This document shows, piece by piece, positions 6,257 through 12,379 of a stretch of 12,379 bases of DNA. The stretch comes from Lachnospiraceae bacterium (GTDB lineage: Bacteria; Bacillota; Clostridia; Lachnospirales; Lachnospiraceae). Each line of letters opens with the position of its first letter. Within the stretch, counting starts at the first letter, position 1. Both the position numbers and the translations under genes were made by a program. Where the stretch lies: positions 12,015-24,393 of the forward strand of contig RYVZ01000040.1 in the NCBI GenBank assembly GCA_003979345.1, read 5' to 3'. The notes below the pieces were generated by a model. It saw only the letters and a list, made by a program, of their open reading frames with translations, ran no database searches and was not told the DNA's origin.

Positions 6257-6406
6257 GTGACGGTCGGCCGGCGTATACAAGAGAAAGGTTTTTCCGGTTA
6301 CCGTCTGTCAAAAGAGAGCGGGGTGCCATGGACCACCTTGACGGATATCTGTTCCGGAAAGACAAACATGGAACGGATGCTGACAGGAAAGATTACATGC
6401 CGGTGA
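6257..6406 (+). CDS. Truncated Xre-type HTH protein, 49 aa
   Basis: GTG 6257 follows AGAGG (6244-6248) by 8 bases and opens a 49-codon frame ending at TGA 6404-6406. The product VTVGRRIQEKGFSGYRLSKE continues SGVPWTTLTDICSGKTNMER. This is a clear match to small HTH proteins of Lachnospiraceae that read 'I.EKG.S.YRLSK.SGVP.TTL.DI..GKT.'. Family members usually go on with a further helix (LAK.L...) and often 100 more residues; here the frame stops at GKITCR. It is therefore probably a broken or shortened gene, lying just beyond the prophage end. The overlapping open frame from 6223 in another phase has no such match and was not used. I see nothing convincing in 6407-6498 apart from the ribosome site of the next gene. 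Confidence 0.6.
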   Translation: MTVGRRIQEKGFSGYRLSKESGVPWTTLTDICSGKTNMERMLTGKITCR

Positions 6407-6498
6407 GAGCGGACGGACAATGGCATCATTCGTATGGGTGCAGAATATCAGGTTTGTGGTCGGGACGGGTATTCTGCTTGTGATAGAGGAGTGTCTAT

Positions 6499-7011
6499 AT
6501 GGAAAAAAAGAATGAATATCAGCATGTGACGCATGAATTCGGACCGGTGTTTGATTCCGGCTCCGACGTGATCATCCTGGGCTCGTTTCCGTCGGTGAAA
6601 TCAAGAGAGCAGCAGTTTTACTATGGGCATCCGCAGAACCGTTTTTGGAAAGTGATCGCGGCATTGTGCGGTGAAGCGGTTCCGTGTACGGTGGATGAGA
6701 AGAAAGCGCTTCTTCTCGCACATCATGTCGCGCTTTGGGATGTGATCGCTTCCTGTGACATCATTGGTTCGAGCGACAGTTCTATCCGCAATGTGGCCGT
6801 CAATGATATTCGTGAGATTACAAAGCGCGCACCAGTCCGCGCCATTTGCTTAAACGGGAATAAGGCATATCAGTTATTTGCAAAATATATGAGATGGCAG
6901 ACGACGCTCCCGGTCGTGAAACTGCCTTCAACAAGCCCGGCGAACGCCGCGTGCAGTCTGGAACGGTTACAGTCGGAGTGGCGGGCTCAGATTGGAGAAT
7001 TGATCAAATAG
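6499..7011 (+). CDS. DNA-deoxyinosine (hypoxanthine-DNA) glycosylase, UDG superfamily family 6
   Basis: The 170-residue protein removes hypoxanthine produced by adenine deamination and so starts base-excision repair. Its motifs in order are LGSFPSVKSR (27-36), FYYGHPQNRFW (40-50) and KLPSTSPANA (141-150). They match the hypoxanthine-DNA glycosylase family within the uracil-DNA glycosylase superfamily; motif 1 with the S-P-S pattern and the YYGHPxNxFW block are diagnostic. Length is normal for the family. The start has AGAGGAG (6485-6491) seven bases upstream. It is flanked by the truncated HTH gene and ispF without overlap, so it is probably a single-gene unit in the cytosol. Confidence 0.88.
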   Translation: MEKKNEYQHVTHEFGPVFDSGSDVIILGSFPSVKSREQQFYYGHPQNRFWKVIAALCGEAVPCTVDEKKALLLAHHVALWDVIASCDIIGSSDSSIRNVAVNDIREITKRAPVRAICLNGNKAYQLFAKYMRWQTTLPVVKLPSTSPANAACSLERLQSEWRAQIGELIK

Positions 7012-7048
7012 AAGTTTCCGGTTTTGTGTACAATATTTATAGGATATA

Positions 7049-7091
7049 GCGGAATTTTTAACGCCATAGGTCATTTGCTATGAATTTCCGC
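7049..7091 (+). other. Imperfect stem-loop in front of ispF
   Basis: GCGGAA (7049-7054) pairs with TTCCGC (7086-7091), and inside it CATA pairs with TATG around the loop GGTCATTTGC. There is no T-run, so it is not a simple terminator; it could be a 5'-UTR structure or an operator. Support is weak. Confidence 0.3.
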
Positions 7092-7149
7092 TTGTTGTGG
7101 AACTCATAAAACAGGGCAGAATATAGATACAGAAAGGACAATCGCGGTA

Positions 7150-7695
7150 ATGAGAATTGGAACAGGATACGACGTGCATCGCCTGGTGCAGGGGCGAAAG
7201 TTGGTTATAGGAGGCGTAGAAATCCCATATGAAAAGGGACTGCTCGGACATTCGGATGCGGACGTGCTCGTGCATGCGGTTATGGATGCACTGCTTGGCG
7301 CCGCGGCGCTGGGGGACATTGGAAAATTGTTTCCGGATACGGATGATACCTATAAAGATATATCCAGTCTGCTCCTTTTGGAAAAGGTCGGGAATGAACT
7401 GGAAGAACATCTATTTTTTGTAGAGAATATTGATGCGACGATCATTGCGCAGGCGCCCAAGATGCGTCCATATATTGACGAGATGCGTGCGCGTATTGCA
7501 GGCGCGCTTGGGATTGCGGAAGAGCAGGTCAATGTCAAGGCGACGACCGAGGAGGGGCTTGGTTTTACGGGAAACGGTGAGGGAATCGCGGCGCAGGCGG
7601 TCTGTATGTTGACCTCGCCGGTCCGTGTGACAAACGAGGATGTGACGGCGCCTGCCTGCGGCGGATGTTCGGGCTGCCCGAAGAAAGACGCGTGA
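7150..7695 (+). CDS. ispF: 2-C-methyl-D-erythritol 2,4-cyclodiphosphate synthase
   Basis: IspF closes the ring of CDP-methylerythritol 2-phosphate, giving MEcPP and CMP, step five of the non-mevalonate isoprenoid pathway. The metal ligands D8 and H10 (GYDVH) and H42 (VLVHAVMDALLG) are present, with LLGHSDAD (31-38), GDIGKLFPDTD (55-65), IIAQAPKM (98-105) and KATTEEGLGFTG (130-141). The enzyme core ends near 158, as in other IspF proteins. An extra 20-odd residue tail then ends in CGGCSGCPKKDA with C170, C173 and C176. AAAGGA lies about 11 bases before the ATG, and the alternative starts are internal. The active form is a trimer in the cytosol. The tail is unusual for the family and its role is unknown. 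Confidence 0.97.
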   Translation: MRIGTGYDVHRLVQGRKLVIGGVEIPYEKGLLGHSDADVLVHAVMDALLGAAALGDIGKLFPDTDDTYKDISSLLLLEKVGNELEEHLFFVENIDATIIAQAPKMRPYIDEMRARIAGALGIAEEQVNVKATTEEGLGFTGNGEGIAAQAVCMLTSPVRVTNEDVTAPACGGCSGCPKKDA

Positions 7696-7706
7696 GTATA
7701 TGCGAT

Positions 7707-7832
7707 ATGCAAAGGAACCTGAGTAAGGAAATATGCGCAAGAAAGCCAATACAAAGAAGACCGGGCAAAAAAATGTGCGCAAGAAAATCTATGCAAAGGA
7801 GCCTGCGTAAGAAAGCATTCGCAAAGAAACCG
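7707..7832. repeat. Three degenerate 42-bp tandem repeats, purine-rich
   Basis: The repeats begin ATGCAAAGGAACCTG (7707), CCAATACAAAGAAGACC in the second unit, and ATGCAAAGGAGCCTG (7791), each with GCGCAAGAAA or CGCAAAGAAA in its second half. Divergence between units keeps the reading frame. Confidence 0.7.
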
Positions 7833-7874
7833 ACTGTAAAGAAACCTATGAAAGTGGCGGGTGAAGCGCGATAA
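7707..7874 (+). CDS. Putative small very basic protein made of 14-residue repeats
   Basis: Twelve bases after ispF a frame of 55 codons reads MQRNLSKEICARKP, IQRRPGKKMCARKS, MQRSLRKKAFAKKP, then TVKKPMKVAGEAR. The three 14-residue units (42 bp each; 7707-7748, 7749-7790, 7791-7832) share the pattern xQRxxxKKxxARKx. About a third to a half of residues are Lys or Arg. It resembles the Lys-rich tails of histone H1-like or ribosome-associated proteins in composition only. The frame is open back to 7665, inside ispF. No good ribosome site precedes 7707. It may be a real nucleic-acid-binding peptide translated by coupling from ispF, or a non-coding repetitive spacer that happens to be open. I do not recognise a family. 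Confidence 0.35.
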   Translation: MQRNLSKEICARKPIQRRPGKKMCARKSMQRSLRKKAFAKKPTVKKPMKVAGEAR

Positions 7875-7891
7875 GAAAAGAAATCGATTTT

Positions 7892-8863
7892 ATGAAGAAG
7901 GACAGCATGGAGCTGCCTTTGGGTCCGCAGGGAAAATTACAGTATGAGAAGCTGACCGGTGCGGCAGGACAGCGCACAAGGACGCTTTGGGAGCAGATCT
8001 TTACAGAAGATACAGAGTCGTTCCTTACTTATTATTATGGGGAAAAGATACCGGATGCACAGATTCATGTGCTGAGCGATGAGAGCGGACAGATCGTGTC
8101 CATGGTACATGCCAATCCGTACATTGTCATGCTGCACGGTGTACGCCGGAAGTCATACTATATCGTAGGGGTGGCGACGGCACAGCCGTACCGTCATCGG
8201 GGGTGCATGGCATTTTTATTGCAAAAAGCGGTATGGCAGGCAAAGAGCGAAGGCTGTCCGTTTGTGTTTCTGATGCCGGCGGACGCGGCAATTTATGAAC
8301 CGTTCGGCTTCCGGTATGGGGCGCGGGGAGCGCTGTGGGAACGGAGCGCGGAACTGAAAACACTCATGGAGCAGTGTGATGCAAAAGCGGCAGGCGCCTT
8401 CAAATCTGCCTGTGTGCAGGCATATAAGGACGTTCTCGGATCTGCATGTGTTCCGGCGTATAAGGATGCTTCGGGATATCGGCTTACGGTTTATTCTGAT
8501 GAAGATGCCGGGGCGCTCGCGGCATATGCGGCTAAGATGCTGGCGCGGCGCTATGACACCTACTGCGTGCATGACGAGGCGTATTTTGAACGATTGAGCA
8601 GGGAGCTTGCAAGTGAGAACGGCGCGCTTTATCTACTTTGGAAAAAAGAAAACAGCGGGATATGCGCATCGGAAGAGCGTGTGTGGCGGCTTTGCGGGTA
8701 CTTTTGTTACGCATGCGAGGAAAATGAATTTATGCAGGAAGTCATGGTGGAGCGCAGGGCAGAGTACTTATTTATCAAAAAGAACGAGGAGAACCGCATC
8801 ATGTTCCTTCCGTTGGAAGAATCCCGTGCTTACGGACGCGCCTATTTTCCGGAAATGGTGTAG
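7892..8863 (+). CDS. GNAT-family N-acetyltransferase, Eis-like
   Basis: This is a 323-residue cytosolic protein. The N-terminal GNAT domain carries motif A VGVATAQPYRHRGCMAFLL (92-110), where R101-H-R-G binds the acetyl-CoA pyrophosphate. It is followed by FVFLMPADAAIYEPFGF (124-140), the layout of Eis-type enzymes (YRxRG then a Y-E-x-x-G-F end). The C-terminal half is a less conserved second GNAT-like/sterol-carrier-like region, as in that family. The substrate cannot be told from sequence. The start could be 7892, or 7907 (MELPLGPQGK), which has the better ribosome site AGAAGGA 4 bases upstream. An internal 12-residue duplication (172-195) is present. The gene stands alone between the basic repeat ORF and the T-box leader. 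Confidence 0.85.
   Translation: MKKDSMELPLGPQGKLQYEKLTGAAGQRTRTLWEQIFTEDTESFLTYYYGEKIPDAQIHVLSDESGQIVSMVHANPYIVMLHGVRRKSYYIVGVATAQPYRHRGCMAFLLQKAVWQAKSEGCPFVFLMPADAAIYEPFGFRYGARGALWERSAELKTLMEQCDAKAAGAFKSACVQAYKDVLGSACVPAYKDASGYRLTVYSDEDAGALAAYAAKMLARRYDTYCVHDEAYFERLSRELASENGALYLLWKKENSGICASEERVWRLCGYFCYACEENEFMQEVMVERRAEYLFIKKNEENRIMFLPLEESRAYGRAYFPEMV
8405..8476. repeat. 36-bp tandem duplication inside the acetyltransferase gene
   Basis: Bases 8405-8440 and 8441-8476 encode SACVQAYKDVLG and SACVPAYKDASG. The duplication adds 12 residues in a linker after the first GNAT domain without disturbing the frame. Confidence 0.85.
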
Positions 8864-8903
8864 CTGTTCCGGACGGGAATGGAGCGTTTTCGTGTAAGCG
8901 CTA

Positions 8904-8931
8904 TTGACAATTTGTAAGTATTTGTTATTCT
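8904..8931 (+). promoter_or_regulatory. Promoter of the cysteine T-box operon
   Basis: TTGACA (8904-8909), a 16-base spacer and TATTCT (8926-8931) give a start near 8938. The position is right for the T-box transcript that follows. Confidence 0.75.
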
Positions 8932-8937
8932 ATTATA

Positions 8938-9321
8938 GAAAAAAGTCTCATAGGAAAAGACTGGGAACGGATAGAGTAAGCTTTTCGTAATGGCAGAGCC
9001 GTCCACAAAATGGCGAAGCGCGTCACGGTAACAGAGAGGGAATGCCGTCGGCTGTAAGCATTCCTTACACGGACTAAGCTGAAGTGCATCCGGGAGTCGA
9101 TGAGGTGAAAAGGGAGATTCCGTCCGAAAGGCGTCACCGTCAGACGGAGGGAACCGGTCGAATTAGCTTCATACGGGTTACGGCGTTATTCGTATCAAGG
9201 GAAGGGCGTTTACAGCGCTCTTACATAGAGTGGAACCGCGGAAATACTTCGTCTCTATACATGGCATCGGAAAGACTTGTCCATCATGCTTTCTGACGTT
9301 CATAGAGGCGGAGCTTTTTTT
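8938..9321 (+). promoter_or_regulatory. T-box riboswitch leader, probably cysteine-specific
   Basis: The conserved T-box GAGTGGAACCGCG stands at 9228-9240. ATAGAG (9225-9230) pairs with CTCTAT (9253-9258) to form the antiterminator. The stem I region has ACAGAGAGGG (9031-9040), topped by the hairpin GGAATGC/GCATTCC (9039-9045 with 9058-9064). Downstream of it, GAAGTGCATCC contains TGC (9085-9087), a fitting Cys specifier codon. Uncharged tRNA-Cys would pair with the specifier and with the T-box bulge, blocking the terminator. The operon behind it is cysE-cysS-mrnC, in agreement with cysteine control. At about 380 bases it is a full-length leader with room for stems II and III. The stretch 8864-9473 holds no gene. 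Confidence 0.9.
9247..9321 (+). terminator. Regulated terminator of the T-box leader
   Basis: CTTCGTCTCTAT (9247-9258) pairs with ATAGAGGCGGAG (9302-9313), with two G-U pairs, followed by C and T9315-9321. The left arm overlaps the 3' half of the antiterminator, so the two structures exclude each other. Confidence 0.88.
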
Positions 9322-9374
9322 GATTTTGACGGCGGAGCGGTATGTAGGGCGGAACCGGGGAAACGCTGAATGAG

Positions 9375-9407
9375 AAGTAAGTTTGAAAGTAAACTTTCAA
9401 ACTACTT
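9375..9407 (+). other. Long near-perfect inverted repeat between T-box and cysE
   Basis: AAGTAAGTTTGAAAGT (9375-9390) and ACTTTCAAACTACTT (9393-9407) pair over 15 bases with one bulge and only two bases between them. No T-run follows. Closer to cysE two mutually exclusive short hairpins are possible, GCGG/CCGC (9412-9415 with 9421-9424) and GCAAGC/GCTTGC (9423-9428 with 9432-9437). It could be an mRNA processing or stability element, or an operator for a dimeric repressor. Confidence 0.6.
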
Positions 9408-9473
9408 ATTGGCGGCAGTACCGCAAGCGCAGCTTGCAGTATGCAAGAGTATAAAAATGATAAAGAGGAAATC

Positions 9474-10178
9474 ATGGGATTTGTCAGCAAAATAAAAAAT
9501 GAAATCAAAGTGATCAGAGAGCGTGATCCGGCGATCCACTCTAATATGGAAGTGTTTCTTTATCCGAGTTTCAAAGTGATGATCCATTACAGGATCGCGC
9601 ATAAACTTTACCGGAAGGGACATTACTTTTGGGCGCGCTATTTCAGTCAGCGCGGTGTCAGAAAGACGGGCATAGAGATTCATCCCGGCGCGGAGATCGG
9701 AGAGGGATTTTTTATCGATCACGGCAACGGCGTCATCATCGGGGAGACAGCAAAGATCGGCAATAACGTCACAATGTATCAGGGCGTGACGCTTGGCGGA
9801 ACCGGAAAAGAACAGGGAAAGCGCCATCCGACGATCGGGGACAATGTAATGATCAGCGCGGGAGCCAAAGTGCTTGGTTCTTTTACCGTGGGCGAAGGCA
9901 GCAAGATCGGTGCGGGGAGCGTCGTGCTGAAAGAGGTGCCGCCCAATTCGACAGTCGTTGGTGTTCCGGGGCGCGTTGTGCGGCGCGATAATCAGGCGCT
10001 GCCGCGGGAGGATTTGGATCAGGTACATCTGCCCGACCCGGTTTCCGAGGATATTCTACTTTTGAAAAAAGAAAACAATCTGTTCGCAGAGCGAATCGCG
10101 CAGTTAGAAAGGAAGATGGAAGAACTGCCAACAACAGAAAAAGCCGTAAAGAATGGAAATAAAGAAGAAAAGACTTAA
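9474..10178 (+). CDS. cysE: Serine O-acetyltransferase
   Basis: CysE makes O-acetyl-L-serine from serine and acetyl-CoA, the committed step of cysteine synthesis. The start at 9474 (MGFVSKIKNEIKVIRERDPA) matches the family N-terminus and has AGAGGA (9464-9469) 4 bases upstream; the in-frame ATG at 9441 lacks this. Residues 1-60 form the helical part with RERDPAIHS and SFKVMIHYRIAHKLY. From about 65 the left-handed beta-helix hexapeptides run, with GIEIHPGAEIG, H83 in IDHGNG as catalytic histidine, GETAKIG, and GKRHPTIGD. Residues 192-234 are an extra helical, charged tail (LLLKKENNLFAERIAQLERK) longer than in many short Gram-positive CysE proteins. It is the first gene of the T-box operon; cysS follows after 117 bases. 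Confidence 0.95.
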   Translation: MGFVSKIKNEIKVIRERDPAIHSNMEVFLYPSFKVMIHYRIAHKLYRKGHYFWARYFSQRGVRKTGIEIHPGAEIGEGFFIDHGNGVIIGETAKIGNNVTMYQGVTLGGTGKEQGKRHPTIGDNVMISAGAKVLGSFTVGEGSKIGAGSVVLKEVPPNSTVVGVPGRVVRRDNQALPREDLDQVHLPDPVSEDILLLKKENNLFAERIAQLERKMEELPTTEKAVKNGNKEEKT

Positions 10179-10295
10179 ACAGCGGGAAAGGACAGGGAAA
10201 GACAGAAAGAGCAGATAAGGACCGCAAAGAGCGGAAAAAAATTGAAAGAGCAGGAAAACGACGAAGCAATCACAAACAGGAAAGGATGACACAGC
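10179..10295 (+). other. Purine-rich spacer between cysE and cysS
   Basis: The 117-base gap is made almost only of A and G on the + strand, with recurring AAAGAGCGG, GGACAGGGAAAG and AAAGAGCAG blocks, ending in AGGAAAGGA, the ribosome site of cysS. No frame through it is open from cysE to cysS. Confidence 0.6.
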
Positions 10296-11750
10296 ATGAA
10301 GATTTTTAACACGCTTTCAAGACGAAAAGAAGAATTTGTCCCGTTGGAGCCGGGAAAAGTGAAAATGTATGTATGCGGACCGACCGTGTACAATCTGATC
10401 CATATTGGTAACGCGCGTCCGATGATCGTGTTTGATACAGTCAGAAGATATTTTGAGTACAAGGGCTATGAAGTCAACTTTGTGTCTAATTTTACCGATG
10501 TCGATGATAAGATTATTAAAAAGGCGAATGAGGAGGGCGTGGAAGCCGGCATCATTTCCGAGCGCTATATTGCGGAGTGTAAAAAGGATATGCAGGGTAT
10601 GAACGTGAAACCCGCGACGACCCATCCGCAGGCAACCAATGAAATTGACGGTATGATCGCAATGATCGGCGCGCTGATCGAACGGGGGCATGCTTATGCG
10701 GCGGCGGACGGGACTGTGTATTTCCGCACGAGAAGCTTCCGTGAATATGGAAAGCTTTCCCATAAAAATCTTGACGATCTTCAAAGCGGTATGCGCGCGC
10801 TGCTTGTTTCGGGGGAAGCACAGAAAGAGGATCCGCTTGATTTTGTGCTTTGGAAACCGAAAAAAGAAAATGAACCTTACTGGGAGTCTCCGTGGTGCGA
10901 CGGCAGACCCGGCTGGCATATCGAATGTTCTGTCATGAGCAAGCGCTATCTGGGGGACGAGATCGACATCCATGCGGGCGGCGAAGATCTGATATTCCCG
11001 CATCACGAGAATGAGATCGCACAGAGCGAAGCGGCGAATGGAAAGACGTTTGCGAAATATTGGATGCACAATGCGTTTTTGAACATTGATAATAAAAAAA
11101 TGAGCAAATCCGAGGGTAATTTCTTTACGGTGCGCGACATTTCGGAAAAATACGACTTACAGGTGCTCCGTTACTTCATGCTTTCCGCGCAGTACCGGAC
11201 GCCGCTAAACTTCAGCGCCGAGCTGATGGAAGCGGCAAAGAACGGTTTGGAGCGCATCGTGACCTGCGCGCACAACCTGACCTATCTCATGGAGCACGCG
11301 TCGCCACAGAATGTATCTGCACAGGACAATACGGCGGAAGAAGCTGCACCGGACAAAATACGTGCTAAGGAGCGCGAATGTCTGCAGGGCGCGCAGCAGT
11401 TCGTCACGCGTTTTGAAGAGGCGATGGACGATGATTTCAACACGGCGGACGCGATTTCGGTCGTGTTCGAGCTTGTGAAATACATCAATTCTCATGTGGA
11501 CGACAGCAGTTCCAAAGAACTTTTACAAGCACTTTATGATATGCTGTATAAGCTGACGGATGTACTAGGGCTGATCGTGGAGAAAAAAGAAGAGATTCTT
11601 GACGAGGACATTGAGCGTCTGATCGCGGAGCGGCAGGCAGCGCGGAAGGAGAAAAACTTTGCGCGTGCGGACGAGATCAGAAACGAGCTGCTTGAGAAGG
11701 GTATTGTGTTAGAGGATACCCGTGAGGGCGTAAAATGGAAGAGAGCCTAG
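10296..11750 (+). CDS. cysS: Cysteinyl-tRNA synthetase
   Basis: CysS is a class I aminoacyl-tRNA synthetase that charges tRNA-Cys. The 484-residue protein has the HIGH motif as HIGN (36-39) and KMSKS (268-272). The zinc ligands are C27, C211 (WHIECS), H236 and E240 (FPHHENE), with the same spacing as in the E. coli enzyme. The catalytic core spans about 20-310. The DALR-like helical domain follows, with MDDDFNTADAI (about residues 376-386), and the tRNA-binding end is ARADEIRNELLEKGIVLEDT. AGGAAAGGA lies 9 or so bases before the ATG. The last 16 bases overlap mrnC. It is the second gene of the T-box operon, so uncharged tRNA-Cys raises its own synthetase. Confidence 0.98.
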   Translation: MKIFNTLSRRKEEFVPLEPGKVKMYVCGPTVYNLIHIGNARPMIVFDTVRRYFEYKGYEVNFVSNFTDVDDKIIKKANEEGVEAGIISERYIAECKKDMQGMNVKPATTHPQATNEIDGMIAMIGALIERGHAYAAADGTVYFRTRSFREYGKLSHKNLDDLQSGMRALLVSGEAQKEDPLDFVLWKPKKENEPYWESPWCDGRPGWHIECSVMSKRYLGDEIDIHAGGEDLIFPHHENEIAQSEAANGKTFAKYWMHNAFLNIDNKKMSKSEGNFFTVRDISEKYDLQVLRYFMLSAQYRTPLNFSAELMEAAKNGLERIVTCAHNLTYLMEHASPQNVSAQDNTAEEAAPDKIRAKERECLQGAQQFVTRFEEAMDDDFNTADAISVVFELVKYINSHVDDSSSKELLQALYDMLYKLTDVLGLIVEKKEEILDEDIERLIAERQAARKEKNFARADEIRNELLEKGIVLEDTREGVKWKRA

Positions 11751-12172
11751 GGCTGTATGCCTATATCAAAAATCAATTCGGCGAGAAGGATGTGGACGTG
11801 CGCACCTATTCTCCGCTTACGCTTGCCTTTATCGGAGACGGTGTGTTTGATCTGATCGTGCGCGCATATGTAGTCGGGCGGGGAAACCGTCCGGCGCATA
11901 TTTTGCATAATGAAAAGAGCAGGATCGTCAAGGCGGCGTCACAGGCGCGCATGGCGGAACTGCTTCATGATTCTTTGACATCGAAGGAACAGGAAATCTA
12001 CCGCCGGGGCAAGAATGCGAAGCCGGCAAACACTGCCAAAAACGCGACGCTGACCGATTACCATAAGGCGACGGGCTTAGAAGCACTCTGCGGGTATCTG
12101 TTTATGACCGGACAGACTGCGCGTCTCATTGAGCTGATCCGGCGCGGCATGGAGCTGACCGGACAAGCGTAA
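11735..12172 (+). CDS. mrnC: Mini-ribonuclease III
   Basis: MrnC is an RNase III-type nuclease without the double-stranded RNA-binding domain; in Bacillus it matures 23S rRNA ends. The 145-residue protein has YSPLTLAFIGDGVFDLIVR (25-43), with D35 as the expected catalytic acid. It also has IVKAASQARMAELL (64-77), KNAKPANTAKN (93-103) and TGLEALCGYLFMTG (113-126), with E116 as the second metal ligand. Length agrees with the family. The start lies inside the end of cysS (16-base overlap), so it is translationally coupled and under the same T-box. The order cysS-mrnC is conserved in Firmicutes; rlmB often follows but is not in the window. Confidence 0.95.
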   Translation: MEESLGLYAYIKNQFGEKDVDVRTYSPLTLAFIGDGVFDLIVRAYVVGRGNRPAHILHNEKSRIVKAASQARMAELLHDSLTSKEQEIYRRGKNAKPANTAKNATLTDYHKATGLEALCGYLFMTGQTARLIELIRRGMELTGQA

Positions 12173-12357
12173 GGCGCGGTTATGGATAGGACGAAAGCGC
12201 TGTACCGCGAAAAGAGCGGCAGGAAGCGGAAGCATGTCCTGCAAAAACATAGGCAGGCAAATGCCCAATAACGCAGGCATAGGTAATTGCGAAACAAGTT
12301 CAAAATCTTGATTCCAATAGGGTAAAGGCCCGGTTGAGCCGGACTTACAGGAGGTGG

Positions 12358-12379
12358 ATGTGGATAACAAGAGTTTTAA
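12358..12379 (+). CDS. Start of an unidentified downstream gene (cut by the window edge)
   Basis: A full AGGAGG (12349-12354) lies just before ATG 12358 and GTG 12360. Both frames (MWITRVL and VDNKSF) stay open to the edge, so neither the start nor the family can be fixed. Before it, 12173-12348 has no convincing gene; it contains a hairpin GCAGGA/TCCTGC (12219-12224 with 12237-12242) and a small CCGG-TTGAG-CCGG stem ahead of the ribosome site. Confidence 0.4.

Noticed and set aside
5982..6365. 127-codon frame on the minus strand
   Set aside because: It runs across the tRNA fragment and the terminator and has no ribosome site or family pattern; chance.
6223..6483. 86-codon frame starting at 6223
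   Set aside because: It has no recognisable domain and overlaps the HTH reading at 6257-6406, which matches a family and has a ribosome site.
7000..7149. Promoter for ispF
   Set aside because: TTGTGT (7024-7029) with TATAGC (7045-7050) has only a 15-base spacer, and other pairings are worse; not good enough to call.
9402..10028. 208-codon minus-strand frame inside cysE, and a 250-codon one inside cysS (10317-11069)
   Set aside because: Both are antisense shadows of well-recognised genes, with no independent domains or ribosome sites.
12182..12271. 29-codon basic ORF MDRTKALYREKSGRKRKHVL... after mrnC
   Set aside because: Too short, no good ribosome site, and its composition is explained by the purine-rich spacer.
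1..12379. CRISPR array, rRNA or insertion sequence
   Set aside because: No regularly spaced short repeats with unique spacers, no rRNA-like stretch and no transposase frame were seen on either strand.

Overview
The window reads as a Firmicutes chromosome, most likely a Lachnospiraceae-type Clostridia genome. The reasons are a T-box leader in front of cysE-cysS, the gene order cysE-cysS-mrnC, and a Gram-positive siphophage-type lysis module. Base composition is near 50% GC over most of the window, but clearly more AT-rich from about 4,220 to 6,090. All supported genes are on the + strand.

Region 1 (1-6115) is the right end of an integrated prophage. It holds the 3' part of a repeat-containing tail-fibre gene, a small hypothetical protein, a probable tail-fibre assembly protein (DUF4376-like), a four-helix membrane protein of the CmpB type, a holin, and a two-enzyme endolysin (zinc amidase plus tail-lysozyme domain plus SH3). 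A terminator closes this late operon. Just after it lies a decayed fragment of a second endolysin wall-binding domain (4019-4216).

Region 2 (about 4,217-6,090) is AT-rich cargo between the lysis module and the prophage end. It has its own consensus promoter, an Xre-type regulator, an intergenic hairpin with a short T-run, and a 365-residue protein. That protein keeps the K-x4-N-x2-H catalytic signature of mannitol/polyol long-chain dehydrogenases but lacks a canonical glycine-rich NAD loop. This pair is the best candidate for an undescribed system, perhaps lysogenic conversion or defence; the function is not established. The prophage probably ends at a tRNA 3' fragment (T-arm plus acceptor strand, tRNA-Gly-like, 6088-6115), which I read as attR. 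It is followed by a terminator that would have been the host tRNA gene's own.

Region 3 (6,116-12,379) is host core genome: a truncated HTH gene, a family-6 DNA-deoxyinosine (hypoxanthine) glycosylase, ispF with a cysteine-rich tail, a very basic three-repeat small ORF, and an Eis-like acetyltransferase. Then comes a cysteine-responsive T-box leader (8,938-9,321) driving cysE (serine acetyltransferase), cysS (cysteinyl-tRNA synthetase) and mrnC (Mini-RNase III). A strong Shine-Dalgarno at the right edge announces one more gene. The T-box ties cysteine synthesis and cysteine charging to the level of uncharged tRNA-Cys; mrnC is co-transcribed through an overlap with cysS.
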